64,000 bases of DNA from Formosa sp030427735 (GCF_051200825.1 NZ_CP195158.1:2046001-2110000), one strand, 5' to 3'; positions 25,139 through 35,062 are shown, counted from the stretch's first letter. Numbers and translations are program-made. The notes: generated by a model from the letters alone, not told the origin.

Positions 25139-26026
25139 TTATACTGAAGCAACTTGAGCTAAAACTTCGGCTACTTTTTTACCGATTTCGGCTGGAGAGT
25201 CTACCACGTGAATACCACACGCTCTCATAATTGCTTTTTTAGCTTGGGCAGTATCGTCGCTACCACCAACTATAGCACCAGCATGTCCCATAGTACGTCC
25301 TGCTGGAGCCGTTTCGCCAGCTATAAAACCTACAACTGGTTTTTTGCTACCACTAGCTTTATACCATTGTGCTGCGTCGGCTTCTAACTGTCCACCTATT
25401 TCACCAATCATAACTACAGCTTCTGTTTCAGGATCGTTGATTAATAACTCTACAGCTTCTTTTGTGGTTGTTCCGATAATTGGATCTCCACCAATACCTA
25501 TAGCTGTTGTAATTCCTAATCCTTGCTTACCAACTTGGTCTGCGGCTTCGTAAGTTAATGTTCCAGATTTAGAAACAATACCAACTTTACCTTCTTTAAA
25601 TACAAAACCTGGCATAATACCTACTTTTGCTTCTCCTGGAGTTATGACCCCTGGACAGTTAGGACCAATTAAACGACAATCTTTGCCTTTAATGTAATCG
25701 GCTGCTTTAATCATATCTGCTACCGGAATACCTTCGGTAATTGTAATAATAACTTTTATACCGGCATCGGCTGCTTCCATAATAGCATCGGCTGCGAATG
25801 CTGGTGGTACAAAAATGATGGTTGTATCTGCTCCTACTTGGTCTACAGCATCTTTTACAGTGTTGAATACAGGTTTGTCTAAATGTGTTTGACCACCTTT
25901 TCCTGGAGTTACACCTCCTACTACATTTGTTCCATATTCAATCATTTGACTAGCGTGAAAAGTACCTTCACTTCCAGTAAATCCTTGAACTATTATTTTT
26001 GAATTTTTATTTACTAAAACGCTCAT
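25139..26026 (-). CDS. sucD: Succinyl-CoA synthetase (ADP-forming) alpha subunit
   Basis: 295 residues. With SucB it interconverts succinyl-CoA and succinate in the TCA cycle. The CoA-binding Rossmann N-terminus has KIIVQGFTGSEGTFHA and GGVTPGKGGQTHL; later GPNCPGVITPGE, VSKSGTLTYEAA and the phosphohistidine loop GHAGAIVGG (His at about 254). Conservation is complete. It is the last gene before a terminator; a TACATTTG box lies in front of it, so it may be transcribed apart from the upstream lpx cluster. Confidence 0.97.
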   Translation of the reverse strand: MSVLVNKNSKIIVQGFTGSEGTFHASQMIEYGTNVVGGVTPGKGGQTHLDKPVFNTVKDAVDQVGADTTIIFVPPAFAADAIMEAADAGIKVIITITEGIPVADMIKAADYIKGKDCRLIGPNCPGVITPGEAKVGIMPGFVFKEGKVGIVSKSGTLTYEAADQVGKQGLGITTAIGIGGDPIIGTTTKEAVELLINDPETEAVVMIGEIGGQLEADAAQWYKASGSKKPVVGFIAGETAPAGRTMGHAGAIVGGSDDTAQAKKAIMRACGIHVVDSPAEIGKKVAEVLAQVASV

Positions 26027-26056
26027 TTTTGTAAGTTTTATTTTTTTAAAGCTTTA

Positions 26057-26064
26057 CAAATGTA
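26057..26064 (-). promoter_or_regulatory. Candidate -7 promoter element of sucD
   Basis: TACATTTG on the minus strand is an exact TAnnTTTG match, 30 bp upstream of the sucD ATG. At the expected -33 position there is TTT rather than TTG. Confidence 0.45.
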
Positions 26065-26143
26065 AAGTTTTAACAAGTATTTATAAAGTATTTTTTTAAC
26101 TTTTATTGCCTATCAATTTCAATTTTACACGAAAAAGATTTAA

Positions 26144-27079
26144 TTATTTCGTATTCCACTTTTCTATTAGCTTTGGCAATTGTTTAATTAATGCCAATCC
26201 TTTTAAATGGGCACGAACTTCTTCGGCTGGTGTACCCCAATAGGTTTTTCCGCCTGCTAAAGACTTCGTAACACCTGTTTGCCCCATAACAACGGCTTTG
26301 GCACCAATGGTAATGCCGCTAGTGGTTCCTACTTGCCCCCAAAGGGTAACTTCGTCTTCTACAACCACACAACCCGCTATACCAACATGCGAGGCTATTA
26401 AACATTTTTTTCCAATAACTGTGTCGTGACCGACTTGTATTTGATTGTCTAATTTAGAACCTTCACCAATTATTGTATCGCCCGATACACCTTTATCTAT
26501 AGAACACAAGGCTCCAATATGTACATCGTTTTCTATAACTACACGGCCACCAGATTGTAATTGATCGAAACCTTCTGGTCTGTTTTTATAATAAAATGCC
26601 GAAGCTCCTAAAACAGTGCCAGAATGAATTACAACATTATCGCCTATAACGGCATCGTCGTAAATAGTTACGTTGGCATGAATAACACAATTATTACCAA
26701 TGCTTACATTGTGACCGATAAAACAATTGGGCTGAATAATAGTATTTTCTCCAATAATAGCAGAATCTGCAATACTTTGATGCGCCGATTGAAAGGGTTT
26801 AAAATGTTGTGTTAATCGGTTGAAGTCGCGAAATGGATCGTCTGAAACCAATAAGGCTTTGCCTTCTGGGCAGGTAACTTTTTTATTGATTAACACCACA
26901 GTTGCTGCAGACTGCAACGCTTTATCGTAATACTTAGGATGGTCTACAAAAACGATATCTCCTGTTTCGACCACATGAATTTCATTCATGCCCAAAACAG
27001 GAAAATCGTCTGCGCCTACAAATTCGCAATGCAATACGCTTGCGATTTCCTTCAAGGTATAGGGTTTAGGAAACTTCAC
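26144..27079 (-). CDS. LpxD-like UDP-3-O-acylglucosamine N-acyltransferase paralogue (GTG start)
   Basis: 311 residues, GTG start 5 bp after the efp stop. It has an LpxD-like N-terminal domain (FPKPYTLKEIASVLHCEFVG) and then a left-handed beta helix of hexapeptide repeats from about 105 to 260 (for example IGENTIIQPNCFIGHNVSIG). The 'FDQLQSGGRVVIENDVHIGA' and 'LDNQIQVGHDTVIG' segments match the LpxD catalytic region, with the active-site His equivalent in QVGHDTVIG. A full-length lpxD is at 29863-30876; this shorter version is a conserved Bacteroidota paralogue and may add a different acyl chain. Substrate is unknown. Confidence 0.8.
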   Translation of the reverse strand: MKFPKPYTLKEIASVLHCEFVGADDFPVLGMNEIHVVETGDIVFVDHPKYYDKALQSAATVVLINKKVTCPEGKALLVSDDPFRDFNRLTQHFKPFQSAHQSIADSAIIGENTIIQPNCFIGHNVSIGNNCVIHANVTIYDDAVIGDNVVIHSGTVLGASAFYYKNRPEGFDQLQSGGRVVIENDVHIGALCSIDKGVSGDTIIGEGSKLDNQIQVGHDTVIGKKCLIASHVGIAGCVVVEDEVTLWGQVGTTSGITIGAKAVVMGQTGVTKSLAGGKTYWGTPAEEVRAHLKGLALIKQLPKLIEKWNTK

Positions 27080-27084
27080 CAGAA

Positions 27085-27651
27085 TTATTCTTTGACTCTT
27101 TCTTTGTAAGTCCCTTTATCGGTTTCTACTTTAATTTTGTCGCCTTCATTTATAAATAAAGGAACATTAATTATGGCTCCAGTTTCTACCGTAGCTGGCT
27201 TTGTAGCATTGGTAGCTGTATTGCCTTTAACGCCTGGTTCGGTAGCAGTAACTTCTAAAATAACACTAGCTGGCATATCCACAGATAAAGGCATGTTGTC
27301 TTCTGAATTGATAAGTACAGTAACCACTTCGCCCTCTTTTAATAAGCCTGGATTGTCTAGTGCATTTACATTTAAAGTAATTTGTGTAAAATCTTCAACA
27401 TTCATAAAATGATACAAATCGCCTTCTGGATATAAATATTGAAATTTATGTGTTTCTACACGAACATCTTCTAATTTATGCCCAGCAGAAAAGGTGTTGT
27501 CGATAACTTTACCAGTTGTTACACTTTTCAATTTAGTTCTTACAAACGCAGGACCTTTACCTGGTTTTACGTGTAAAAATTCTATTACTTTAAAAATATC
27601 GTGGTTATATCTAATACATAAACCGTTTCTGATATCTGATGTTGTTGCCAT
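27085..27651 (-). CDS. efp: Translation elongation factor P
   Basis: 188 residues, three beta-barrel domains. EF-P relieves ribosome stalling at proline stretches. The N-terminal domain carries the loop HVKPGKGPAFVRTKLK (about 28-43), where the tip residue is Lys (PGKGP), as in proteins modified by lysylation or related routes. The middle domain has VNVEDFTQITLN and the C-terminal domain ends TGAIINVPLFINEGDKIKVET. It sits between lpxA (9-bp gap) and the LpxD-like gene. No epmA/epmB genes are in the window. Confidence 0.97.
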   Translation of the reverse strand: MATTSDIRNGLCIRYNHDIFKVIEFLHVKPGKGPAFVRTKLKSVTTGKVIDNTFSAGHKLEDVRVETHKFQYLYPEGDLYHFMNVEDFTQITLNVNALDNPGLLKEGEVVTVLINSEDNMPLSVDMPASVILEVTATEPGVKGNTATNATKPATVETGAIINVPLFINEGDKIKVETDKGTYKERVKE

Positions 27652-27660
27652 TATTATGTT

Positions 27661-28446
<786 letters not shown>

Positions 28447-28456
28447 GAATTCTTTA

Positions 28457-29863
28457 TTATTTTACTTTAGAAATTTGCGCCATTAATTCGGCTTCTGCAC
28501 ATAATTTACCATTGGCATAGGCATAACCTTGCATGTGGCAAATACCGCGACGGATTGGAGTAATTAAATCGCATTTAAAGATTACGGTATCGCCAGGCAC
28601 TACTTTTTGCTTAAACTTAACGTTATCTATTTTCATGAAAAATGTTAAGTAATTTTCTGGATCTGGTACAGAACTTAATATTAAGATACCCCCGGTTTGT
28701 GCCATTGCTTCTACAATTAAAACTCCTGGCATGATTGGGGCACCTGGAAAATGTCCGGCAAAAAACGGTTCGTTCATCGTTACGTTTTTCATGCCTATAA
28801 CCCCTGTATCTGTAAGCTCAAAAATTTTATCGATCAATAAAAACGGTTGCCTGTGTGGCAACATGTTCATAATCTGATTAACATCCATTAAAGGCTCCTG
28901 ATTTAAATCAACCACAGGAACATTATTTCTTCTTTCGTTTTTAATAATCTTAGCCATTTTTTTTGCAAACTGTGTGTTTACAAAATGTCCCGGCTTATTG
29001 GCTATTACTTTTCCTCTTATTCTGGTACCTATTAAAGATAGATCCCCAATAACATCTAATAGTTTATGGCGAGCAGCTTCGTTAGGATGGTGCAAGGTTA
29101 AGTTATCTAAAATACCATTGGGTTTAACCGCAATGCTATCTTTATTAAATGCAACTTTTAATTTTTCCATAGTTGCAGCCGACAATTCTTTATCGACATA
29201 AACAATGGCGTTATTTAAATCGCCACCTTTAATTAATCCATGCTCTAACAGCATTTCTATTTCATGCAAAAAACTAAACGTTCTCGCGTTAGATATTGTA
29301 GATTTAAAATCTGACATCTGATTTAGAGTCGCATTTTGCGTACCCAAAACCTTTGTGCCAAAATCTACCATAGTGGTAATTTGATATTCTTTTGCAGGCA
29401 TTAACAAAATTTCGCTACCCGTTTCGTCGTTAGTATAAGAAATCACATCGGTAACGACATATTCTTCACGAAAAGCACATTGCTCTACAATTAAGGCTTG
29501 CTCCAATGCTTCTACAAAAAACTTAGACGACCCGTCCATAATTGGCGGTTCGGATGCATCTAATTCAATTAAAACATTATCTAAATCTAGGCCAACTAAA
29601 GCTGCTAAAACATGTTCGCAGGTTTGAATAGTTACACCATTTTTTTCAATTACGGTACCGCGTTCGGTATTGGTTACGTAACTAGCATCGGCTTCTATAA
29701 CTGGCGCTCCTTCTAAATCGACACGCTTGAATGCAAATCCAAAGTGTTCTGGAGCCGACTTAAATGTTAAGGTTACATTTTTACCAGTGTGTAATCCTAC
29801 TCCATTTAAAGAGATTTCTTTTTTAATGGTTTTTTGTTTGATTTCAGTAGTAACTATAGCCAT
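28457..29863 (-). CDS. lpxC/fabZ: Fused UDP-3-O-acyl-GlcNAc deacetylase / 3-hydroxyacyl-ACP dehydratase
   Basis: 468 residues joining two enzymes, the usual fused form in Bacteroidota. The LpxC part (about 1-310) has KEISLNGVGLHTGKNVTLTF, the zinc-binding TCEHVLAAL (about 82-90), HPNEAARHKLLDVIGDLSL with the second zinc His-Asp pair, and ELDASEPPIMDGSS. The FabZ part (about 320-468) has NMLPHRQPFLLIDKI, the active-site GHFPGAPIMPGVLIVEAMAQ and a terminal KVVPGDTVIF. Fusing these ties fatty-acid elongation to lipid A synthesis, since both use 3-hydroxyacyl-ACP. Shares one base with the lpxD stop. Confidence 0.97.
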   Translation of the reverse strand: MAIVTTEIKQKTIKKEISLNGVGLHTGKNVTLTFKSAPEHFGFAFKRVDLEGAPVIEADASYVTNTERGTVIEKNGVTIQTCEHVLAALVGLDLDNVLIELDASEPPIMDGSSKFFVEALEQALIVEQCAFREEYVVTDVISYTNDETGSEILLMPAKEYQITTMVDFGTKVLGTQNATLNQMSDFKSTISNARTFSFLHEIEMLLEHGLIKGGDLNNAIVYVDKELSAATMEKLKVAFNKDSIAVKPNGILDNLTLHHPNEAARHKLLDVIGDLSLIGTRIRGKVIANKPGHFVNTQFAKKMAKIIKNERRNNVPVVDLNQEPLMDVNQIMNMLPHRQPFLLIDKIFELTDTGVIGMKNVTMNEPFFAGHFPGAPIMPGVLIVEAMAQTGGILILSSVPDPENYLTFFMKIDNVKFKQKVVPGDTVIFKCDLITPIRRGICHMQGYAYANGKLCAEAELMAQISKVK

Positions 29864-30876
29864 TATTTTTTATCTATTTCGTTTATTTCTTTAACTAGTT
29901 TTGGTAAATTTTTAAAGTGCACATACGATTTATTAAAGTCTACTAAATTAAACGCTGGCGAGCCTTGTAATACTTCGTTATCTTTTATATTTCTAATAAT
30001 ACCAGATTGTGCCTGAATTTTAACGTGATTACCAATAGTAATATGACCAACTATACCAACTTGCCCTCCTATCTGGCAATGCTCGCCTATTTTTGTAGAT
30101 CCAGCAACACCTGTTTGGGCTGCTATAACGGTATTTTTACCAACTTCTACGTTATGTGCTATCTGTATTTGGTTGTCTAGCTTAACGCCTTGACGTATTA
30201 TAGTAGAGCCTAGTGTGGCGCGGTCTATGGTTGTTCCTGCACCTACGTCTACAAAGTCTTCAATAATAACATTACCTATTTGTGGTACTTTATCGTATTC
30301 GCCATCGGCATTAGGCGCAAAACCAAATCCGTCGGCACCAATAACACAACCTGAGTTTATTACACAATTTTCGCCAATAACACTCTCTGAGTATATTTTT
30401 GCACCGGCAAAGATAATTGTGTTTTTACCTATAGTAACATTATCGCCAATATAAGCACCTGGAAAAATTTTCACCTGATCGGCAAGTTTTACATTATCGC
30501 CAATATATGCAAAGGCACCAATATAAATATCGTTTCCTAAAGTAGCAGAATCCGAAATATACGAGGGTTGCTCTATGCCTTGTTTATTTAACTTAACCGC
30601 GTTGTAATACTCCAATAATTTTGAAAATGCCTTATAAGCATCATCAACTTTTATAAGTGTAGTTTGTATACTGTGTTCTGGTTCAAAACTTCTATTTACA
30701 ATGGTAATAGAGGCCTTGGTAGAATAAATATGTGACTTGTATTTAGGGTTTGCTAAGAAGGTTAATGCACCTTCTGTCCCTTCTTCAATTTTAGATAATT
30801 TAGAAACTTCAATTTCTGGATTTCCTACCACATCGCCTTCTAAAATACCTGCTATTTGTGCTGCTGTAAATTTCAT
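29863..30876 (-). CDS. lpxD: UDP-3-O-(3-hydroxyacyl)glucosamine N-acyltransferase
   Basis: 337 residues. Third step of lipid A synthesis. N-terminal uridine-binding domain (FTAAQIAGILEGDVVGNPEI, about 2-21; GALTFLANPKYKSHIYSTKA), then a beta helix of hexapeptide repeats (about 100-300) with GCVIGADGFGFAPNADGEYD, the catalytic QIAHNVEVGKN and AAQTGVAGSTKIGEHC. The C-terminus ends in a short helix. Its stop overlaps the lpxC-fabZ start by one base. The HD-domain gene lies 24 bp upstream. Confidence 0.96.
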   Translation of the reverse strand: MKFTAAQIAGILEGDVVGNPEIEVSKLSKIEEGTEGALTFLANPKYKSHIYSTKASITIVNRSFEPEHSIQTTLIKVDDAYKAFSKLLEYYNAVKLNKQGIEQPSYISDSATLGNDIYIGAFAYIGDNVKLADQVKIFPGAYIGDNVTIGKNTIIFAGAKIYSESVIGENCVINSGCVIGADGFGFAPNADGEYDKVPQIGNVIIEDFVDVGAGTTIDRATLGSTIIRQGVKLDNQIQIAHNVEVGKNTVIAAQTGVAGSTKIGEHCQIGGQVGIVGHITIGNHVKIQAQSGIIRNIKDNEVLQGSPAFNLVDFNKSYVHFKNLPKLVKEINEIDKK

Positions 30877-30900
30877 CGTCGCAAAAATATGAAAAATGTC

Positions 30901-32121
30901 CTAAAGTTTGACTTTAGGATAACATATAAAATATTTGGTTACGGGTTTAGACAATGCTTTTAAGTTTAATTGATCGGATGCTTTTACAATATCTTCAATC
31001 TTTCCAGATTTATGCAGAATATTAATGCGTTGCCCTTGTTGCTGGTAAGCCTGATTAGAAATTTCGCCCGTAAACACAAAATACTCGGCCTCTGCTGCAC
31101 TAATATTATATTTCTCCATTAACGTGTTTATATGCTCCGCTAACACAGTCTTCTTTATTTTTTTCCGTTTCATTTTAATTTTCAGCAAATCCCGGTTCAA
31201 GATCATTTCGCATAGATTACGCAACACAAAATCGCTGTGGTATTGCCACTCTTTCATAGCCGACACCACATCGTAATCGTCTAATTTAGAAAACGACTCC
31301 AGAGTTATTGTATTGAAATTAGCTTCGGAAATATCGTGCTTCAAAAAATACATTAAAGCCCTACTCGCCTTTAATTCTACATGTTGTCTAGTCAACTCTT
31401 TAGCGCGTTTTAAAACACGTATTAATAATTGTTCGGCCACCAAACTGGTTTTATGCAAATACACCTGCCAGTACATGAGGCGTCTAGCTACTAAAAACTT
31501 TTCTACACTATAAATCCCTTTATTCTCTACCACCAATTCGTCGTCAACCACGTGTAACATGGTAATTAAACGCTCGCTATTAATATTTCCTTCGGCTACT
31601 CCTGTGTAAAAACTATCGCGTTTTAAATAATCGGCTCGGTCCATATCCAATTGCGAGGAAATTAGTTGACACATAAAGTTTCTGGGATACTCGCGCTTAA
31701 AAATTGAAATCGCCAGCGTTAAACTTCCGTTAAATTCATCGTTTAAATGCTCCATAAACAACAACGATATTTGCTCGTGAGACACGCCATTTACTATGCT
31801 ATGCTCCATAGCATGCGAAAAAGGCCCATGACCAATATCGTGTAATAAAATAGCAATATACAACGCAATTTCTTCGTCTTCAGAAATGATAACCCCTTTA
31901 AAACGAAGCACATTCACGGCTTTCTGCATTAAATGCATACAACCTATAGCATGATGAAATCGGGTGTGATGCGCTCCCGGATAGACCAAATACGACATCC
32001 CCATTTGGGTGATTCGGCGAAGCCGCTGAAAATATTTATGTTCAATTAAATCGAAAATTAACGAATTTGGTATGGTAATAAATCCGTAAATTGGGTCGTT
32101 TAATATTTTAAGTTTATTCAT
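30901..32121 (-). CDS. HD-domain phosphohydrolase (dGTPase-like)
   Basis: 406 residues with a metal-dependent HD domain. H..HD..D is seen in RFHHAIGCMHLMQKA (about 55-69), LLHDIGHGPFSHAMEH (about 92-107) and a later QLDMDRADYLKRDSFYTG, as in the YdhJ/SAMHD1-like group. Such proteins hydrolyse phosphate esters of nucleotides; substrate is not evident. It begins MNKLKILNDPIYGFITIPN, typical of the family. It is the upstream gene of the lipid A cluster and is divergent from porX (80-bp spacer). Confidence 0.87.
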   Translation of the reverse strand: MNKLKILNDPIYGFITIPNSLIFDLIEHKYFQRLRRITQMGMSYLVYPGAHHTRFHHAIGCMHLMQKAVNVLRFKGVIISEDEEIALYIAILLHDIGHGPFSHAMEHSIVNGVSHEQISLLFMEHLNDEFNGSLTLAISIFKREYPRNFMCQLISSQLDMDRADYLKRDSFYTGVAEGNINSERLITMLHVVDDELVVENKGIYSVEKFLVARRLMYWQVYLHKTSLVAEQLLIRVLKRAKELTRQHVELKASRALMYFLKHDISEANFNTITLESFSKLDDYDVVSAMKEWQYHSDFVLRNLCEMILNRDLLKIKMKRKKIKKTVLAEHINTLMEKYNISAAEAEYFVFTGEISNQAYQQQGQRINILHKSGKIEDIVKASDQLNLKALSKPVTKYFICYPKVKL

Positions 32122-32200
32122 TAAAAATGTTTAATTGCACCTTGAAAATAAGGTTCTAAAATACATTAAAAAACCTAAAAAACACTACAAAAATAAAGAT

Positions 32201-33754
32201 ATGAACAACATAAATATACTTTGGGTAGACGATGAAATTGATTTACTAAAGCCCCATATTTTATTTCTAGAAAAAAAAAATTATAAAGTAAGTACCTGTA
32301 CCAGTGGCACAGAAGCTTTAGAAGTGTTAGAAGCCCAATCTTTCGATATCGTGTTTCTAGACGAAAACATGCCCGGTCTTACAGGCTTAGAAACCCTTAA
32401 CGAAATAAAGGAAAAAAACAACAACCTACCGGTGGTAATGATTACCAAAAGTGAAGAAGAATATATTATGGAAGAGGCTATTGGAAATAAAATTGCCGAT
32501 TACCTTATTAAGCCCGTAAACCCAAACCAGATTCTACTATCGCTCAAAAAGAATTTAGACCATTCGCGATTAATTTCCGAAAAGACCACCTCTAATTATC
32601 AACAAGAATTCAGGAAAATTGCTATGGATTTAGCCATGGTTAACACCTTTGAAGACTGGGCCAACTTATATCAAAAATTAATTTATTGGGAAATTCAATT
32701 AGAAAATATCGAAGATGCCGGCATGTTCGAAATACTAGAATCGCAAAAAACCGAAGCCAATGCCTTGTTTGGTAAATTTATAGAGAAAAATTACGAAGAC
32801 TGGTTTCAATCGCATACCGAAGCACCAACCATGTCGCATACCTTGTTTAAAGACAAAATCGTACCTCAGCTCAGCAAAGAACAACCAACGTTATTGGTGG
32901 TAATAGACAATTTACGATACGACCAATGGAAAGCTTTCGAGCCTTTTATTAGTAATTATTATAAAAAAGAATCCGAAGAGCCGTTTTACAGCATTCTTCC
33001 TACAGCCACACAATATGCCAGAAATGCCATTTTCTCTGGATTGATGCCAAGGGATATGGAAAAAATGCATCCTGAATTCTGGAAAAACGACACCGATGAA
33101 GGCGGAAAAAATCTTTACGAAGCCGAATTTCTGGAAGCACAAATGAAACGCCTTGGCCTCACCCATTTAAAACACGAATACCACAAAATTACAAGTCTTA
33201 AAAACGGCAAAAAGCTTGTAGATAATTTTAAAGCCCTTAAAAGCAACGACCTTACAGTTGTTGTCTACAATTTTGTAGACATGTTATCGCATGCCAAAAC
33301 GGAAATGGATGTCGTTAAGGAACTCGCTTCAAACGACAAAGCTTACCGATCTTTAACACAAAGTTGGTTTAAAAATTCGCCCTTATTCGAAATGATTCAG
33401 CAGGCACAACAACAAGGTTTCAAACTCATATTAACAACCGACCATGGTACGATTAATGTTAAAAACCCATCTAAAGTTGTTGGCGATCGCGATACCAGCC
33501 TCAACCTACGATATAAAACAGGCCGAAGTCTAAGTTACGAAAGCAAAGATGTTTTAGAAGCCAAAGACCCAAAGTCTATTCACTTACCAAACATTACCAT
33601 GAGCAGCTCGTTTATCTTTGCTAAAAACGATTTGTTTTTTGCGTATCCCAACAATTATAACCATTATGTAAGCTATTACAGAAATACATATCAGCACGGT
33701 GGCGTTTCGCTAGAAGAAATGATTATTCCGTTTGTAGTTTTAAACCCGAAGTAA
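32201..33754 (+). CDS. porX: T9SS response regulator PorX (receiver + PglZ domain)
   Basis: 517 residues from ATG 32201, the usual PorX length; a TTG at 32135 would add 22 unconserved residues. The N-terminal receiver domain (about 1-120) has ILWVDDE (Asp10, Asp11), the phosphoacceptor Asp54 in IVFLDENMPG and the Lys of DYLIKPVNP. The C-terminal PglZ domain (about 200-510), of the alkaline-phosphatase superfamily, has LLVVIDNLRYDQWKAF and LILTTDHGTINVKNPS, with the metal-binding Asp/His residues. In Porphyromonas PorX with sensor PorY controls type IX secretion genes. Two type IX cargo genes are in this window. No PorY or structural por genes are nearby. Confidence 0.93.
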   Translation: MNNINILWVDDEIDLLKPHILFLEKKNYKVSTCTSGTEALEVLEAQSFDIVFLDENMPGLTGLETLNEIKEKNNNLPVVMITKSEEEYIMEEAIGNKIADYLIKPVNPNQILLSLKKNLDHSRLISEKTTSNYQQEFRKIAMDLAMVNTFEDWANLYQKLIYWEIQLENIEDAGMFEILESQKTEANALFGKFIEKNYEDWFQSHTEAPTMSHTLFKDKIVPQLSKEQPTLLVVIDNLRYDQWKAFEPFISNYYKKESEEPFYSILPTATQYARNAIFSGLMPRDMEKMHPEFWKNDTDEGGKNLYEAEFLEAQMKRLGLTHLKHEYHKITSLKNGKKLVDNFKALKSNDLTVVVYNFVDMLSHAKTEMDVVKELASNDKAYRSLTQSWFKNSPLFEMIQQAQQQGFKLILTTDHGTINVKNPSKVVGDRDTSLNLRYKTGRSLSYESKDVLEAKDPKSIHLPNITMSSSFIFAKNDLFFAYPNNYNHYVSYYRNTYQHGGVSLEEMIIPFVVLNPK

Positions 33755-33839
33755 GTTAAAAAATACAAATCCTTAAACTGCTAGCTAAAAAAGCATTAGT
33801 AATTTTAATATATAATACTTATAATTGCATACATATACT

Positions 33840-34295
33840 ATGTCTATTACAAGAACCTACCATATTAATAATATTAAAGAAGTAGCCCAATATATTATAC
33901 AAACAGCTACTTCTAAAACCATATTGTTTTATGGCCATATGGGCGCAGGAAAAACCACTTTAATTAAATCTTTAGTCACCGAATTAGGCTGCCAAGACGA
34001 TGTTAGCAGCCCTACCTTTTCTTTGGTAAACGAATACCAAACCGACAGTGGCTTGGTATACCATTTCGATTTATACAGGATAGAAGATGAAGAGGAAGCC
34101 TATAATTTTGGAATTGAAGATTACCTATCGGCAGATGCCTGGATTTTTATAGAATGGCCTAACCGATTAAAAGATTTACTAGCCCAAGAAATTAGTAATA
34201 GTGTAGTTATTGAAATTGAAAACCAAGATACCCGTATATTAAAATTTAATACTAACGAAAGCCAAAATTTAGCAGAATTTGAAATGTATAATTAA
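33840..34295 (+). CDS. tsaE: tRNA t6A biosynthesis ATPase TsaE
   Basis: 151 residues from ATG 33840; the in-frame TTG at 33825 would add five. The P-loop GHMGAGKTTLIKSL is at about 34-47, followed by DDVSSPTFSLVNEY and VYHFDLYRIEDEEEAYNFG, then a Trp-rich IFIEWPNRL. TsaE energises the TsaBCDE complex that makes N6-threonylcarbamoyladenosine at tRNA position 37. It lies between porX and a small peptide gene. All family motifs are present. Confidence 0.95.
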   Translation: MSITRTYHINNIKEVAQYIIQTATSKTILFYGHMGAGKTTLIKSLVTELGCQDDVSSPTFSLVNEYQTDSGLVYHFDLYRIEDEEEAYNFGIEDYLSADAWIFIEWPNRLKDLLAQEISNSVVIEIENQDTRILKFNTNESQNLAEFEMYN

Positions 34296-34303
34296 AAAAA
34301 GCA

Positions 34304-34328
34304 ATCGATTACGGTAAAACCGTAACGA
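34304..34328. repeat. Hairpin between tsaE and the small exported peptide gene
   Basis: TTACGG-TAAAA-CCGTAA, extended by ATCGA/CGAT arms. No U-tract follows, so it is not a typical terminator. A role in mRNA stability or as a protein site cannot be judged. Confidence 0.45.
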
Positions 34329-34397
34329 TCAAGCCTTAAAACAAGCGATTTTAACACAATTTTAACGTTTTAGCGGATTTTGAATTAATGCTTTATC

Positions 34398-34405
34398 TAT
34401 ATTTG
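34398..34405 (+). promoter_or_regulatory. Candidate -7 promoter element before the small peptide gene
   Basis: TATATTTG, an exact TAnnTTTG match, 29 bp upstream of the ATG at 34435. A TTG lies 15 nt upstream, shorter than the usual 17-23 spacing. Confidence 0.4.
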
Positions 34406-34434
34406 AATCATTAATTAATTAAATCCCTTAAATT

Positions 34435-34578
34435 ATGAAAACTAAAAAGTACGTTATCGCAATCGCGATTTTTGGAGGCATGTTATTTACTGCTCAAGCT
34501 GCAAACCTAATTAACCTAAATGACCAACAAGCACCACAAATCGAGAAATGGAGAATCAAAATTCCAACGCACGGATAA
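34435..34578 (+). CDS. Small exported peptide of unknown function (47 residues)
   Basis: A 47-codon ORF beginning MKTKKYVIAIAIFGGMLFTA and continuing QAANLINLNDQQAPQ, then a basic tail ending IKIPTHG. The first 22 residues form a signal peptide with a likely site after AQA; the mature part would be only about 25 residues. It has its own candidate promoter, and its last 59 nt overlap the start of the next gene in another frame. I know no family. The clear signal peptide and the A-rich leader before ATG support it as real. Confidence 0.7.
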   Translation: MKTKKYVIAIAIFGGMLFTAQAANLINLNDQQAPQIEKWRIKIPTHG

Positions 34579-35062
34579 TAAAAGCCTCATTTTAGGAAGC
34601 TTTATAGCCACTTTTATAGCGGCTACTCCTTATTTATTTTACTTATATGAAAGTGTTCCAAACCAACAAGTTTGGGACACTTTTTTATTTAGATATGAAA
34701 GTACTTTTTATGGAGGTATTGATATCGTAGCTTGGACATTAACAGGAAAACTAGTCCCTTTATTATTACTTATAATATGGTTTTTCACTTGCCGACATTG
34801 GTGGTATCACGTGTTAATAGTACCAATAGCCATGTATTGTTTTCAAATTTTCACAGTATTCAATGATGATATGCAATATGTAGATAGTAACCAGATTTTT
34901 TATCTCATTCCTATTATGGCTATCATTATCCCTTCAATTTACTTAATACGTGCACGTATTTTTAACGAAGTAAATACAGCGAATAAAAGCATGCAGGAAT
35001 TAGAGGATGAGTTTAAACTAAGTCCGAAAGGCTTCTTCGGTAAACTCAAAGATTATTTTTAA
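34520..35062 (+). CDS. Integral membrane protein of unknown function, overlapping the small peptide gene
   Basis: 180 residues with four hydrophobic helices (about 24-45, 65-83, 88-110, 125-145). Distinctive segments are LFYLYESVPNQQVWDTFLFR, KLVPLLLLIIWFFTCRHWWY and LIPIMAIIIPSIYLIRAR. The only ATG in frame near the N-terminus is 34520, which overlaps the small peptide gene by 59 nt; a shorter start would need a non-standard codon. Proteins with this ESVPxxxxWDT and FFTCxHWWYH pattern recur in Flavobacteriaceae next to alanine dehydrogenase, but without a known role. Confidence 0.75.
   Translation: MTNKHHKSRNGESKFQRTDNKSLILGSFIATFIAATPYLFYLYESVPNQQVWDTFLFRYESTFYGGIDIVAWTLTGKLVPLLLLIIWFFTCRHWWYHVLIVPIAMYCFQIFTVFNDDMQYVDSNQIFYLIPIMAIIIPSIYLIRARIFNEVNTANKSMQELEDEFKLSPKGFFGKLKDYF

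Noticed and set aside
32135..32200. Longer PorX starting at TTG 32135
   Set aside because: Extension is lysine-rich and unconserved; ATG 32201 with an AAAGAT leader gives the normal receiver start.
34549..34597. Plus-strand ORF beginning MENQNSNARIIK inside the small peptide / membrane protein overlap
   Set aside because: Only 15 codons; probably fortuitous. It would fit the membrane protein start only with a frameshift, for which there is no other evidence.
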